Counted from the stretch's first letter, positions 15,306-24,083 are shown. The stretch is DNA of 32,302 bases from Promicromonosporaceae bacterium (GCA_009783295.1 WRHK01000043.1:1-32302); one strand, 5' to 3'. Made by a program: numbers and translations. The notes: a model not told the origin generated them from the sequence alone.

Positions 15306-15342
15306 CGACGGGCCCGGGCGGAACCTCCGCCCGGGCCCGTCG
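15306..15342. terminator. Strong bidirectional hairpin between lutC and the PL11 gene
   Basis: Perfect 17-bp G/C-rich stem (15306-15322 with 15326-15342) and a 3-nt loop. It sits between convergent stop codons at 15291 and 15354. There is no U-tract, as usual in high-GC actinobacteria; the same structure serves both strands. Confidence 0.8.
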
Positions 15343-15353
15343 CCGTCGTCGCG

Positions 15354-17711
15354 TCAGTTGCGCCCGCGGCCCGGGAAGTCGATGTTCGGCACCGGGACCT
15401 TCGACCAGTCGGTGTCGGACGCCAGGTAGAAGCCCGGGTACGACGGCTGGTTGTAGGCGGTCTGCTGCCGCGCCACCTCGGCGCGGTACTGCGGGTCGTG
15501 CATGAGCGTGTACATCTTGTGGTGCGTCACCTCGGTCGAGGTGTACACGCGCAGCGCCGACGAGTCGGCCATGCGCATCACGACCTCCTCGCGCCAGTCG
15601 CCCAGGATGTCGGCGATGAGCGACGCGTTGCCCTTGGTGCCGTTGTTGGCGAGCGTGCCGGTGAGCGTCACCAGGGTGCCGCGCGTCCAGTCGTCGATGG
15701 TGGGGGTCTGGTCGCCCGAGCCGTCGAGGATCTGCGTCGTGCCGTCCGCGGCCCAGCGCACCGACTGGTCGGTGCCCGGCGTCGTCGGCGACAGGATGTT
15801 CCAGCCGGAGTCGAGCAGGCCGCTCGCCTCGGTGCCGCCCGGCATGCTCGACCACATCTCGATGCCCGGGACGTCGGGGCGGACGTCGCCGATCATGCCG
15901 CGGCCCGTGTCCTTGCCCGAGTAGACGCCCTCGATGGTCCTGCCCGTGGCGGCGTCGCGCAGCGACGTGCCGAACGGGGCGCCCGTCGCGCCCTCATGGA
16001 CCGCGAAGATCTCCAGGCCCGGCCGGTCCGGCAGGATGTCGGTCACGTGCAGCGCGTCGCCATGGCCGAGGCGCGCCTCGACGCCCGGGTCCGCGCTCTG
16101 GGGCGGCAGCGTGTCGAACGACGAGTAGAGCAGCGAGCCGTCGTCGTCGAGCGTCGCCGAGCCGTAGACGATCTCCTGCTTGCCGTCGCCGTCGACGTCG
16201 GCGGCGGACATCGTGTGCATGCCCTGCGTGGTGAGCGTCGCGTACTCCGGGTTGGTGCCGTCGCGGCCGTGCGGCGAGTCGTTGAACGGGTTGCTCATCG
16301 GCACCCAGCCCGAGTCGGCGTACCAGCGCTCCTTGAGGCTCTTGCCGTCCCAGTCGTAGGCGATGACGGTGCTGCGCGTGTAGTAGCCGCGGGCGAAGAC
16401 CGCCGACGGGTGCTTGCCGTCCAGGTAGGCGACGCCGGCCAGGAAGCGGTCGACACGGTTGGCCGGCTCGATGCGGGCCATCGCGTAGTCGCCCCACAGC
16501 AGGCCGTCGTCCGTGCGGCCGGGCTTGTAGTGGACGGTCTGCAACTCGCGGCCCGTCGCGCCCTCGAACACGGTGAGGTACTCGGGGCCGTCGACCACGA
16601 AGCCCTCGAACTCGTGCAGCTTGTTGTTCACGCTGCGCTGCGGCGCGTACACGTCGAAGAAGTAGTCGGTCAGCGTGCGGGCGTCGGAGTCGCTCAGCGG
16701 GTAGCTGTACTGCGGCGCGATCCCGAAGGCCTGCTCCAGCGTGGCGGGCCACTGGCCCGACACCACCTCCGGGCGCGTGGACCAGCCCTTGAACATGTCG
16801 ACGACGTGCTCGTAGTAGCCCTGCGCCGAGAGGCGGTAGTCGTCCTGGTTCGTCACGCCCGCGGCGACGTCGTCGGCGGGGAGGGTCACAAACGACGTGC
16901 CGGCGGGCTCGCCGTCCTTGTACGTCGTGACCGACGTGCCCGGCGCGGTCTTGACCATGAGCTCGGCCTTGCCGTCGCCGTCGAAGTCGTAGACCGGGAA
17001 CTGCGTGTAGTGCGCGCCGGCGCGGATGTTGACGCCCAGGTCGATGCGCCACAGCTGGGTGCCGTCGAGCTCGTAGGCGTCGAGGTACTGGTCGCCCGTG
17101 TAGCCGCGCTGCGAGACGTCCTTGGAGTTGGACGGGTCCCACTTGACGACGATCTCGTAGGCGCCGTCGCCGTCGAGGTCGGCCACCGAGGCGTCGTTCG
17201 CCGAGTAGGTGTAGTGCTCGCCGACGGGCGTGACGCCGTCGGCCGGCTTGTTGAGCCGGATGTCCGTCGATCCCGACGCCCACGGCGTCACCGCGTCGCT
17301 GCGCGCGCCCTCGCGCGTCTTGCCGGAGCCCACGCCGTTGCCGTTGTCGAGCGGCAGGACGGGCGCCACCTGGTACGTCGACGACGCCGAGCCCGTGGCG
17401 TCGAGGTAGTTGGTGGAGTCGCTGACGGTGGCGACGCGGACGCCGTCGCGGTAGACCGCGAAGTCCGGGCCGGCCATGCCCGTGTCGGTGTGGCCCGTGA
17501 CCTCGTCGCCCAGCAGGCGCCAGGACAGGAACACCCCGGCATCCGTGCGGGCGGCCACCAGGCCGCGGTCGAGCTTCTCGAGCTGGACTCCGGCGGCGGG
17601 CCTGCCGGCCACCCCTCCGGGTGCCGCACCGGCGGTGGTGGCGCCGGTGACGGCGAGCACTATGACGCTCGCCGCGGCCGCGGACACTGCCGCGGTTCTG
17701 TGGAACTTCAT
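15354..17711 (-). CDS. Secreted rhamnogalacturonan lyase, polysaccharide lyase family 11
   Basis: 785 residues with a Sec-type signal peptide (hydrophobic core ~7-22, likely cleavage near AGAA|PG around 30). The remainder is the PL11 eight-bladed beta-propeller seen in Bacillus YesW/YesX, with repeated calcium-binding DxDGDG motifs (DLDGDGAYEIV, DFDGDGKAELM, DVDGDGKQEIV). Residues reported as functionally important in YesW, from memory Asn152, Asp172 and an Asn-Gly-Thr-Lys run, have counterparts Asn172 and Asp192 (same 20-residue spacing) and NGTK at 690-693. It cleaves rhamnogalacturonan-I between rhamnose and galacturonate by beta-elimination outside the cell. GAGGAG lies 5 nt before the ATG. 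Both operator families lie upstream. Confidence 0.95.
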   Translation of the reverse strand: MKFHRTAAVSAAAASVIVLAVTGATTAGAAPGGVAGRPAAGVQLEKLDRGLVAARTDAGVFLSWRLLGDEVTGHTDTGMAGPDFAVYRDGVRVATVSDSTNYLDATGSASSTYQVAPVLPLDNGNGVGSGKTREGARSDAVTPWASGSTDIRLNKPADGVTPVGEHYTYSANDASVADLDGDGAYEIVVKWDPSNSKDVSQRGYTGDQYLDAYELDGTQLWRIDLGVNIRAGAHYTQFPVYDFDGDGKAELMVKTAPGTSVTTYKDGEPAGTSFVTLPADDVAAGVTNQDDYRLSAQGYYEHVVDMFKGWSTRPEVVSGQWPATLEQAFGIAPQYSYPLSDSDARTLTDYFFDVYAPQRSVNNKLHEFEGFVVDGPEYLTVFEGATGRELQTVHYKPGRTDDGLLWGDYAMARIEPANRVDRFLAGVAYLDGKHPSAVFARGYYTRSTVIAYDWDGKSLKERWYADSGWVPMSNPFNDSPHGRDGTNPEYATLTTQGMHTMSAADVDGDGKQEIVYGSATLDDDGSLLYSSFDTLPPQSADPGVEARLGHGDALHVTDILPDRPGLEIFAVHEGATGAPFGTSLRDAATGRTIEGVYSGKDTGRGMIGDVRPDVPGIEMWSSMPGGTEASGLLDSGWNILSPTTPGTDQSVRWAADGTTQILDGSGDQTPTIDDWTRGTLVTLTGTLANNGTKGNASLIADILGDWREEVVMRMADSSALRVYTSTEVTHHKMYTLMHDPQYRAEVARQQTAYNQPSYPGFYLASDTDWSKVPVPNIDFPGRGRN

Positions 17712-17746
17712 CGCTTCTCCTCGTGCGTCGTTGCGTGGGATTGCGG

Positions 17747-17769
17747 TTCACAGGTCAGAACCCTGTGAA
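17747..17769 (-). repeat. Inverted repeat in the leader of the PL11 gene
   Basis: TTCACAGG (17747-17754) and CCTGTGAA (17762-17769) are perfect 8-bp arms around 7 nt. The right arm overlaps operator B (17766-17777). It lies ~36-58 nt before the PL11 start and could be a leader hairpin in the mRNA or part of a compound operator; I see no confident -10 that would decide. Confidence 0.45.
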
Positions 17770-17777
17770 TCGATACA
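17766..17777. promoter_or_regulatory. Operator family B, site 2 (TGAATCGATACA)
   Basis: Same 12-base scheme TGNANCGNTNCA as at 6012 and 24061, with an ATCGAT core. It lies 55-66 nt upstream of the PL11 ATG, between the coding start and the family A site. Confidence 0.6.
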
Positions 17778-17798
17778 ATGCCACCTGGGAAGCCGTTT

Positions 17799-17812
17799 GG
17801 AAAGCGCTTGCC
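17799..17812. promoter_or_regulatory. Operator family A, site 4 (GGAAAGCGCTTGCC)
   Basis: Fourteen bases identical, in opposite orientation, to the site at 11093-11106. It lies ~90-100 nt upstream of the PL11 start, in the gap after the LacI-family gene, consistent with a separate regulated promoter for the lyase and not read-through alone. Confidence 0.7.
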
Positions 17813-17850
17813 TGGACTCCGTCGTAGTTTGGTACGGGTTGGTCGATGAC

Positions 17851-18888
17851 TCAGGCCGAGGGGGCCGCGCCCGTGGACTCGCGGAGCACGACCTCCGCCT
17901 CGAGGCCGTCGTCGACGCCCTCGAGCTCCTCGCCGTCGAGCTCCGCGACGGCCGCAAGCACCGCCCGGCGCCCCATCTCCTCCAGCGGGACGCGCACCGT
18001 GGTGAGCGCCGGCACGTGGTCGCGCAGCGTCGGGATGTCGTCGAAGCCCGCGACCAGCACGTCGTCGGGCACGCGCACGCCGCGCTCCCGCAGGCCGGCC
18101 ATGAGCCCGATGGCCATCACGTCGGCGACCGCGAACACGCACAGGCGCTCGCCGGCCGCCTGTTCCACGAGTGCGGCCGCCCCGCCGGCGGCGTCGTAGC
18201 CGCCGTCGCGCGAGAACGACTCGACCGGCACGACGTCGACGCTGCCCCCGGCGGCCACGACGGTCTGCGTGAACGCCTCGCTGCGCTCGCGCGGCGTCGC
18301 CCACGTCTCCCAGCGCCCCAGCACCACGAACCGCCGCAGGCCGAGCGCGAGCAGGTCGCGCGCGAGCTCCCGCGATCCCTCCGCGTTCGGCGGCCGCACG
18401 GTGCGCACCTCCCCCAGGGGCTGGCCCACCAGCACGGCGTGCCCGCCGGAGTCGCGGTAGCGCGTCAGCGCCGCGTCGAGCGCGTCGTCCCCGGGCCCGT
18501 CGCGCCGCGTGCCGACGACGACGATCGCGTCGGCGCGGTGCGCGACCAGTGCGGCGACGGCCTCGAGCTGGACGGCCTGGTCGCGGTCGGTGCTGGCGAG
18601 CAGCAGCTGGAACCCGTGCTCGCGGGCGGCGACCTGCGCGCCGGCGGCGATCGAGGAGAAGTACGGGTCCGAGATGTCCTGCACCACGAGCCCAAGCAGC
18701 CCCGTGCGGGACCGCGCGAGCGCCTGCGCCTGGGCGTTGACCACGTAGCCGAGGGTCTCGGCCGACGCGCGCACGCGTTCGACCAGGACGGAGCCCGGCT
18801 GGCGGGCAGAGCCGTTGAGCACGCGCGAGGCCGTGGCGAGCGACACGCCAGCGTGCTCGGCGACGTCCTGGAGCCTGGGCCTCGACAT
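17851..18888 (-). CDS. LacI-family transcriptional regulator of the rhamnose operon (RhaR-like)
   Basis: 345 residues. The N-terminal LacI HTH is LQDVAEHAGVSLATASRVLNG (from residue ~6), followed by the hinge helix region NAQAQALARSRTG and a sugar-binding sensor domain from LLGLVVQDISDPYFSSIAAG. The typical VPDDVLVAGFDDIPT motif is present near the C-terminus. It is the last gene of rhaM-rhaI-rhaEW-rhaB-regulator, starting 9 nt after the rhaB stop with no clear ribosome-binding site, so it is probably made from the same transcript. LacI-family regulators of rhamnose genes are known in Actinobacteria. The natural prediction is that it binds operator family B, which lies at the rha promoter and at the PL11 and transporter promoters (inference). 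Confidence 0.88.
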   Translation of the reverse strand: MSRPRLQDVAEHAGVSLATASRVLNGSARQPGSVLVERVRASAETLGYVVNAQAQALARSRTGLLGLVVQDISDPYFSSIAAGAQVAAREHGFQLLLASTDRDQAVQLEAVAALVAHRADAIVVVGTRRDGPGDDALDAALTRYRDSGGHAVLVGQPLGEVRTVRPPNAEGSRELARDLLALGLRRFVVLGRWETWATPRERSEAFTQTVVAAGGSVDVVPVESFSRDGGYDAAGGAAALVEQAAGERLCVFAVADVMAIGLMAGLRERGVRVPDDVLVAGFDDIPTLRDHVPALTTVRVPLEEMGRRAVLAAVAELDGEELEGVDDGLEAEVVLRESTGAAPSA

Positions 18889-18897
18889 GCCCGGATC

Positions 18898-20397
18898 CTA
18901 CCGGGAGGGGTCGTGGCGGACGAGGGTGAACGACGCCGACACGACGTCGCGCAGCGCCGCGAGGCCGCCGGTCAGCGCCCCGGTGGCGCGCGCCTGCACC
19001 AGCACGTTGCCGAGCGCCGCGGCCTCGACGGGCCCGGCGACGACGGGCAGCCCGGTCGCCTCGGCCGTCAGCCGGCACAGCAACGCGTTGCGCGCGCCGC
19101 CGCCCACCACGTGCACCACGTCGACCTGCCGGTCCGCGAGCGCCGAGGCCCGGGCGATGGTGCGCGCGTAGGCGGCGGCGAGGCTGTCGAGCACCGCGCG
19201 GGTCAGGGCCGCGCGCGTCGCGGGCACCCGAAGGCCGGCGCGCCGCGCGGCGTCGGCGAACCGGCGCGGCATGTCGCCGGGTGCCAGGAACTCCTCATCG
19301 TCGACGTCGACCACGCTGACCCTGCCCGGCTCGCGCGCGGCGGCGTCGAGGAGCGCGTCGAGGTCGACCGGCTCGCCATCGCGCGCCCACTCGCGGACGC
19401 ACTCGTCGAGCACCCAGAGGCCCATGACGTTGTGCAGGTAGCGGACGGTGCCGTCGAGGCCGAGCTCGTTGGTGAAGCCCGCCGCGCGCGAGGCCTCCGT
19501 GAGCACGGGTGCGTCGAGCTCGAGCCCCACCAGCGACCACGTGCCCGAGCTGATGTACGCGGCGCGCTCCCCCAGCGGGGTGCCCACCACGGCGGACGCC
19601 GTGTCGTGCGAGGCGACCGCGACGACGGGCACGGGGCCCAGCCCCGTGAGCCGCTGCACCGCGGGTGCGAGCGGCCCGACCACGGTGCCGGCCTCGACCA
19701 GGTCCGGCAGCAGCCCGCGCAGCCCGGCGAGCTGCGGCAGCTCCTCCTCGAGCCGCTTGACCAGCCCGTCCGCCCACGTGCGCGACGAGGCGTCCACCAG
19801 CCCGGTGGTGGAGGCGTTGGTGACCTCCGCGACCTTGTGCCCGGTGAGCCAGTACGTGACCAGGTCCGGGACCAGCAGCACGTCGCGCGCCAGCGGCCAC
19901 ACGGCGTCGGCTGCGCCCGCCACGAGCTGGAACTCCGTGGTGAACGGCAGGTGCTGCAGGCCGTTGACGGCGTAGTGCTCGGCGGCGGGGATGCGCTCGT
20001 ACACCTGCTCGGCGACGCCCCGCAGGCGCGGGTCGCGGTAGCACCGCGGGGCGGCCAGCAGCGCGCCGTCGGCGTCGAGCAGCGCGGTGTCGACCGCCCA
20101 CGAGTCGACGCCGATCCCCGCGAGCGTGGCCCCGCGGGCGGCGGCCTTGCGGCCCGCCTCCCGGAGGCCGTCGAGGACGCCGCGCCACAGGTGCAGCACG
20201 TCCCAGCGGAGCTCGGTGGTCTCGACGGGCTCGGCCGTCGGCGCCCCCCGCGGCACCGGCACGGGGCCGTTGGCGAACCGCCCCGTCTCGACCAGCTCGA
20301 CGCGCGCGCCGCCGCCGCCGTCCTCGTGGAGCACGCCGAGCATCACGCGCCCGCTCGTCGCACCCAGGTCGACGGCGGCGAACGCCGTCGGGCTCAC
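18898..20397 (-). CDS. rhaB: L-rhamnulokinase RhaB
   Basis: 499 residues of the FGGY kinase family. The N-terminal phosphate-binding strand is AAVDLGATSGRVMLG. Rhamnulokinase-like features include WDVLHLW, GIGVDSWAVDTALLD, ASHDTASAVV, SSGTWSLVGLE and the C-terminal ATP-binding VVHVVGGGARNALLCRLTA. It phosphorylates L-rhamnulose to L-rhamnulose-1-phosphate. The GTG at 20397 overlaps the rhaEW stop by 4 nt; a later start would remove the first conserved strand. Position between the aldolase gene and the regulator supports the assignment over other FGGY substrates. Confidence 0.94.
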   Translation of the reverse strand: MSPTAFAAVDLGATSGRVMLGVLHEDGGGGARVELVETGRFANGPVPVPRGAPTAEPVETTELRWDVLHLWRGVLDGLREAGRKAAARGATLAGIGVDSWAVDTALLDADGALLAAPRCYRDPRLRGVAEQVYERIPAAEHYAVNGLQHLPFTTEFQLVAGAADAVWPLARDVLLVPDLVTYWLTGHKVAEVTNASTTGLVDASSRTWADGLVKRLEEELPQLAGLRGLLPDLVEAGTVVGPLAPAVQRLTGLGPVPVVAVASHDTASAVVGTPLGERAAYISSGTWSLVGLELDAPVLTEASRAAGFTNELGLDGTVRYLHNVMGLWVLDECVREWARDGEPVDLDALLDAAAREPGRVSVVDVDDEEFLAPGDMPRRFADAARRAGLRVPATRAALTRAVLDSLAAAYARTIARASALADRQVDVVHVVGGGARNALLCRLTAEATGLPVVAGPVEAAALGNVLVQARATGALTGGLAALRDVVSASFTLVRHDPSR

Positions 20398-22448
20398 CGG
20401 AGGAACGCCGCGGCCACGCCGGCGTCGACCGGCACGTGCAGCCCCGTGGTGTGCGAGAAGTCGCCGGTGCACAGGGCGAACGCCGCGTTGGCGACGTGCT
20501 CGGGCAGCACCTCGCGCTTGAGCAGGGTGCGCTGCGCGTAGAACTCGCCCAGCTTGTCCTCCGGCACGCCGTACACGGCCGCGCGGTTGGCGCCCCACCC
20601 GCTGGCGAAGATGCCGGACCCCCGCACCACGCCGTCGGGGTTGATGCCATTGACCTTGATGCCGTGCGGGCCGAGCTCGGCGGCCAGCAGGCGCACCTGG
20701 TGGGCCTGGTCGGCCTTGGTGGCCGAGTAGGCGATGTTGTTCGGGCCGGCGAACACGGAGTTCTTGGACGAGATGTAGATGATGTCGCCGCCCAGCCCCT
20801 GGTCCACGAGCGCCCGGGCGAAGTTCTTCGACACGAGGAACGAGCCCTTGGCCATGACGTCGTGCTGCAGGTCCCAGTCGGCCTCGGTGGTGTCGAACAG
20901 CGACTTGCTCAGCGACAGGCCCGCGTTGTTCACGACGATGTCGACGCCGCCGAACGCGAGCACCGTCGCCGCGAGCGCCGCCTGGACCGCGGCCTCGTCG
21001 GCCACGTTCGCGGCCACGCCGACGGCGACGTCCGTGCCGCCGATCTCGGCGGCCGCGGCCTGCGCCTTGGCCTCGTCGAGGTCGGCCAGCACGACGCACG
21101 CGCCCTCGGCGGCGAGCCGCGTGGCGATCGCCTTGCCGATGCCGGACGCCCCGCCGGTGACGAACGCGACGCGGGTAGCGAGCGGCTTCGGCTGGGGCCG
21201 GCGCTGCAGCTTGGCCTCTTCCAGCGCCCAGTACTCGATGCGGAACTTCTCGCTCTCGTCGATGGGGGCGTACGTGGACAGCGCCTCGGCGCCGCGCATC
21301 ACGTTGATGGCGTTGACGTAGAACTCGCCGGCGACGCGTGCGGTCTGCTTGTCTGCGCCGTAGGAGAACATGCCGACGCCCGGCACCAGCACGATCGCCG
21401 GGTCGGCGCCGCGCATGGCGGGCGGCTCCTCGCCGCGGGCACGCGCCTCGGCCGCCCCGCGCTCGTAGTACGCCGTGTAGTCGGCCCGGTACGCCTCGTG
21501 GAGCTGCGACAGGCGTTCGACCACCTGCTCGACCGTGGCGTCGGCCGGCAGGTCGACGACGAGCGGCTTGACCTTGGTGCGCAGGAAGTGGTCGGGGCAG
21601 CTGGTGCCCAGCGCGGCCAGCTCGGCGTGCCGGGCGCTGGCCAGGAAGTCGAGCACGGCGTCCGCGTCCGTGAAGTGGCCCACCTGCGGGCGGTCCTGGG
21701 ACACGACGGCGCGCAGGTGCGGCGCGAGCGCGGCCGCCTTGGCGCGCCGTTCGGCGTCGGGCAGCGCGGCGAAGCCGTCGAGCGCCGGGCCGAACGGCTC
21801 GGCCTTGCCCTGGGCGTCGATGTAGGCCTGCGCGGTGGCGATGATCCACAGCGAGCTGCGCTCGGCCTCCTCGGAGGTGTCGCCCCAGGCCGTGATGCCG
21901 TGGCCGCCCAGCACCGTGCCGATCGCCTGCGGGTTGGCCGCCTTGATCGCGGCGATGTCGAGCCCGAGCTGGAACCCGGGCCGGCGCCACGGCACCCACA
22001 CGACCTTGTCGCCGAAGATCTTGGCGGTCAGCGCCTCGCCGTCTGCCGCGGTGGCGATCGCGATGCCGGCGTCGGGGTGCAGGTGGTCCACGTGCGCGGC
22101 GTCGACCAGGCCGTGCATGGCGGTGTCGATCGACGGAGCGGCACCGCCCTTGCCGAACAGGCAGTGGTCGAACGCGGCGACCATCTCGTCCTCCCGCTCC
22201 ACGCCCGGGTACACGCCCACGAGCGAGCGCAGGCGGTCGAGGCGCAGCACGGCCAGTCCCTTCTCCGTCAGGGTGCCCAGGTCGCCGCCCGAGCCCTTGA
22301 CCCATACGAGCTCGACGGGCTCGCCCGTCACGGGGTCGGTGGCGGTCCCCTTGGCGGAGGTGTTGCCTCCGGCGTAGTTCGTGGTGCGCGGGTCGGCGCC
22401 GAGCCGGTTGGACCGGGCGACGAGGTCGGCGACGGCGGGGTGCGTCAT
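20394..22448 (-). CDS. rhaEW: Bifunctional rhamnulose-1-phosphate aldolase / L-lactaldehyde dehydrogenase RhaEW
   Basis: 684 residues, two enzymes in one chain. Residues ~1-400 are a class II aldolase with the metal site HVDHLHPD (His122, His124) and GGHGITAWGD. Residues ~424-684 are a short-chain dehydrogenase with TGGASGIG (431-438), NNAG (507-510), Ser560/561 and YSATK (Tyr574, Lys578). The fusion is the known RhaEW type: it cleaves L-rhamnulose-1-phosphate to DHAP and L-lactaldehyde and oxidises the latter to L-lactate. Production of lactate, not 1,2-propanediol, fits lutABC in the same locus. It starts 49 nt after rhaI with GGAG about 10 nt upstream and overlaps rhaB by 4 nt. Confidence 0.95.
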   Translation of the reverse strand: MTHPAVADLVARSNRLGADPRTTNYAGGNTSAKGTATDPVTGEPVELVWVKGSGGDLGTLTEKGLAVLRLDRLRSLVGVYPGVEREDEMVAAFDHCLFGKGGAAPSIDTAMHGLVDAAHVDHLHPDAGIAIATAADGEALTAKIFGDKVVWVPWRRPGFQLGLDIAAIKAANPQAIGTVLGGHGITAWGDTSEEAERSSLWIIATAQAYIDAQGKAEPFGPALDGFAALPDAERRAKAAALAPHLRAVVSQDRPQVGHFTDADAVLDFLASARHAELAALGTSCPDHFLRTKVKPLVVDLPADATVEQVVERLSQLHEAYRADYTAYYERGAAEARARGEEPPAMRGADPAIVLVPGVGMFSYGADKQTARVAGEFYVNAINVMRGAEALSTYAPIDESEKFRIEYWALEEAKLQRRPQPKPLATRVAFVTGGASGIGKAIATRLAAEGACVVLADLDEAKAQAAAAEIGGTDVAVGVAANVADEAAVQAALAATVLAFGGVDIVVNNAGLSLSKSLFDTTEADWDLQHDVMAKGSFLVSKNFARALVDQGLGGDIIYISSKNSVFAGPNNIAYSATKADQAHQVRLLAAELGPHGIKVNGINPDGVVRGSGIFASGWGANRAAVYGVPEDKLGEFYAQRTLLKREVLPEHVANAAFALCTGDFSHTTGLHVPVDAGVAAAFLR

Positions 22449-22497
22449 GTCTGCTTCACTCCGATGGGTTGTGGCGTGAGGGATGATGCCGGGACGT

Positions 22498-23664
22498 TCA
22501 GGCGCCCCAGGAGGCCTGCGTGCCCCCGACGCGCTCGGCAGCGATCTGCTGCTGGTAGCCGCTCGCCGCGTAGGCAGCCAGGGGGTCGGCGGGCAGGCCG
22601 CGCGACGCGCGATATGCGGCGAGGGCCGGGCGCACGTCGGTCCAGAAGGCGTCCATGACCACCTGGTGGGCGGCGAGCACGTCGCCCGCGGCCTGCGCGG
22701 CGTCGAGCGCGACGCGATCGAGCAGCAGCACCTTGGCGACCGTCTCCTGGACGTTGAGCACCGAGCGGATCTGGCCGGGCACCTTGTCCTCGATGTTGTG
22801 GCACTGGTCGAGCATCAGCGCGACCGGCGAGCCCTCGTCGAGGCCCCCGCCGCGCGCGACCTCGAGCAGGATGCGGAAGAGCTGGAACGGGTCGGCGGCG
22901 CCGACGATCAGGTCGTCGTCGGCGTAGAAGCGCGAGTTGAAGTCGAACGATCCGAGCTTCCCGAGGCGCAGCAGCTGGGCGACGATGAACTCGATGTTGG
23001 TGCCCGGCGCGTGGTGCCCGGTGTCCAGGCACACGAACGCCTTCTCGCCGAGGGCGGTCACGTGGGCATACGACGTGCCCCAGTCCGGCACGTCCGTGTG
23101 GTAGAACGCCGGCTCGAAGAACTTGTACTCGAGCACCAGGCGCTGCCCCTCGCCCAGGTGGGCGTAGATCTCCTCGAGCGACTCGTGCAGCCAGTCCTGG
23201 CGGGCGCGGATGTCGCCCTGGCCGGGGTAGTTGGTGCCGTCGGCCAGCCAGATCTTCAGGTCGCGCGACCCGGTCTGGTGCATGATCTCGATGCACTCGA
23301 GGTGGTGCTCGACCGCCTTGCGCCGCACCGCCGGGTCGCGGTGCGTGAGCGAGCCCAGCTTGTAGACGTCGTCCTGGAACGTGTTCGAGTTGATCGTGCC
23401 CAGCGCGACGCCGTGGTCCCGCGCGAAGGCGCCCAGCGCGGCGTAGTCGTCGACCTTGTCCCACGGGATGTGCAGCGCCACGGTGGGCGCCAGGCCGGTG
23501 AGCTCGTGGACCTTGGCGGCGTCGGCGATCTTCTCCTGCGGTGTGCGGGGCGTGCCGGCGCTCGCGAACACCTTGAACCGCGTGCCGCTGTTGCCGTAGG
23601 CCCAGGAGGGGACCTCGATCGCGAGCCGGTCGAGCACCGGGGTGATCTGGTCGAACGTCGTCAT
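22498..23664 (-). CDS. rhaI: L-rhamnose isomerase RhaI
   Basis: 388 residues, xylose-isomerase-like TIM barrel of the RhaI type (Pseudomonas stutzeri-like), not the E. coli RhaA type. Recognisable stretches are ALHIPWDKVDDY, KIWLADGTNYPGQGD, LVLEYKFFEPAFYHTDVPDWG, CLDTGHHAPGTNIEFI and FDFNSRFYADDDL, which contain the metal-binding Glu, Asp and His residues. It converts L-rhamnose to L-rhamnulose. The ATG at 23664 overlaps the rhaM stop (ATGA), so the two are translationally coupled. Confidence 0.95.
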   Translation of the reverse strand: MTTFDQITPVLDRLAIEVPSWAYGNSGTRFKVFASAGTPRTPQEKIADAAKVHELTGLAPTVALHIPWDKVDDYAALGAFARDHGVALGTINSNTFQDDVYKLGSLTHRDPAVRRKAVEHHLECIEIMHQTGSRDLKIWLADGTNYPGQGDIRARQDWLHESLEEIYAHLGEGQRLVLEYKFFEPAFYHTDVPDWGTSYAHVTALGEKAFVCLDTGHHAPGTNIEFIVAQLLRLGKLGSFDFNSRFYADDDLIVGAADPFQLFRILLEVARGGGLDEGSPVALMLDQCHNIEDKVPGQIRSVLNVQETVAKVLLLDRVALDAAQAAGDVLAAHQVVMDAFWTDVRPALAAYRASRGLPADPLAAYAASGYQQQIAAERVGGTQASWGA

Positions 23665-24017
23665 CGTCGTGCGCCTCGCTCGGTGTCGGAGAAGGCAGCG
23701 AGCTGCGTCTCGAGGTGGAAGATCTCCGTCAGCTCGACCATCTGCTCGTCGGGCCCGGCGCCGTCGAAGAACGGGGCCATCGCGGCCTGCCAGCGGGCGT
23801 TGACCTCGCGCGCGGCCATGCCCGCCTGCGCCGCCGCGAGGTCCTCGGTCTCGAGGTACCCGACGACGTGCCCCTCGGGGCTGGTGAAGATCGAGTAGTT
23901 GCGCCATCCCGTCTCGTGCAGGGCGCGCAGCATGTCGGGCCACACGGCGGCGTGCGCCTCGGCGTACTCGGCGAGGCGGGTCGGGTCGACCTTGAACTGG
24001 AACATCACTCGGCGCAC
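23661..24017 (-). CDS. rhaM: L-rhamnose mutarotase RhaM
   Basis: 118 residues, slightly longer than the usual ~104. The N-terminus MRRVMFQFKVDPTRLAEY aligns with the start of E. coli RhaM, with the conserved YxxxH and WP pattern following (EYAEAHAAVWPDM) and the C-terminal EIFHLE. The GTG at 24017 is preferred over the ATG at 24005 because it keeps the first beta strand and has GGAGGAGG 9 nt upstream (plus 24027-24034). It interconverts alpha and beta anomers of L-rhamnose for the isomerase. First gene of the rha operon; a family B operator lies 44-55 nt upstream. Confidence 0.93.
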   Translation of the reverse strand: MRRVMFQFKVDPTRLAEYAEAHAAVWPDMLRALHETGWRNYSIFTSPEGHVVGYLETEDLAAAQAGMAAREVNARWQAAMAPFFDGAGPDEQMVELTEIFHLETQLAAFSDTERGARR

Positions 24018-24060
24018 GGGGTGCGGCCTCCTCCGTCGTCATCGACGTCGTCCGACGTAC

Positions 24061-24072
24061 TGAATCGTTTCA
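24061..24072. promoter_or_regulatory. Operator family B, site 3 (TGAATCGTTTCA)
   Basis: The most symmetrical of the three sites (TGAA-N-CG-N-TTCA). Relative to the predicted rha promoter it lies just downstream of the transcription start, a classic repressing position. It is the only recognised operator on the rha-operon side of this divergent region, which links family B to the rhamnose regulator. Confidence 0.65.
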
Positions 24073-24083
24073 AGCACCCCGAA

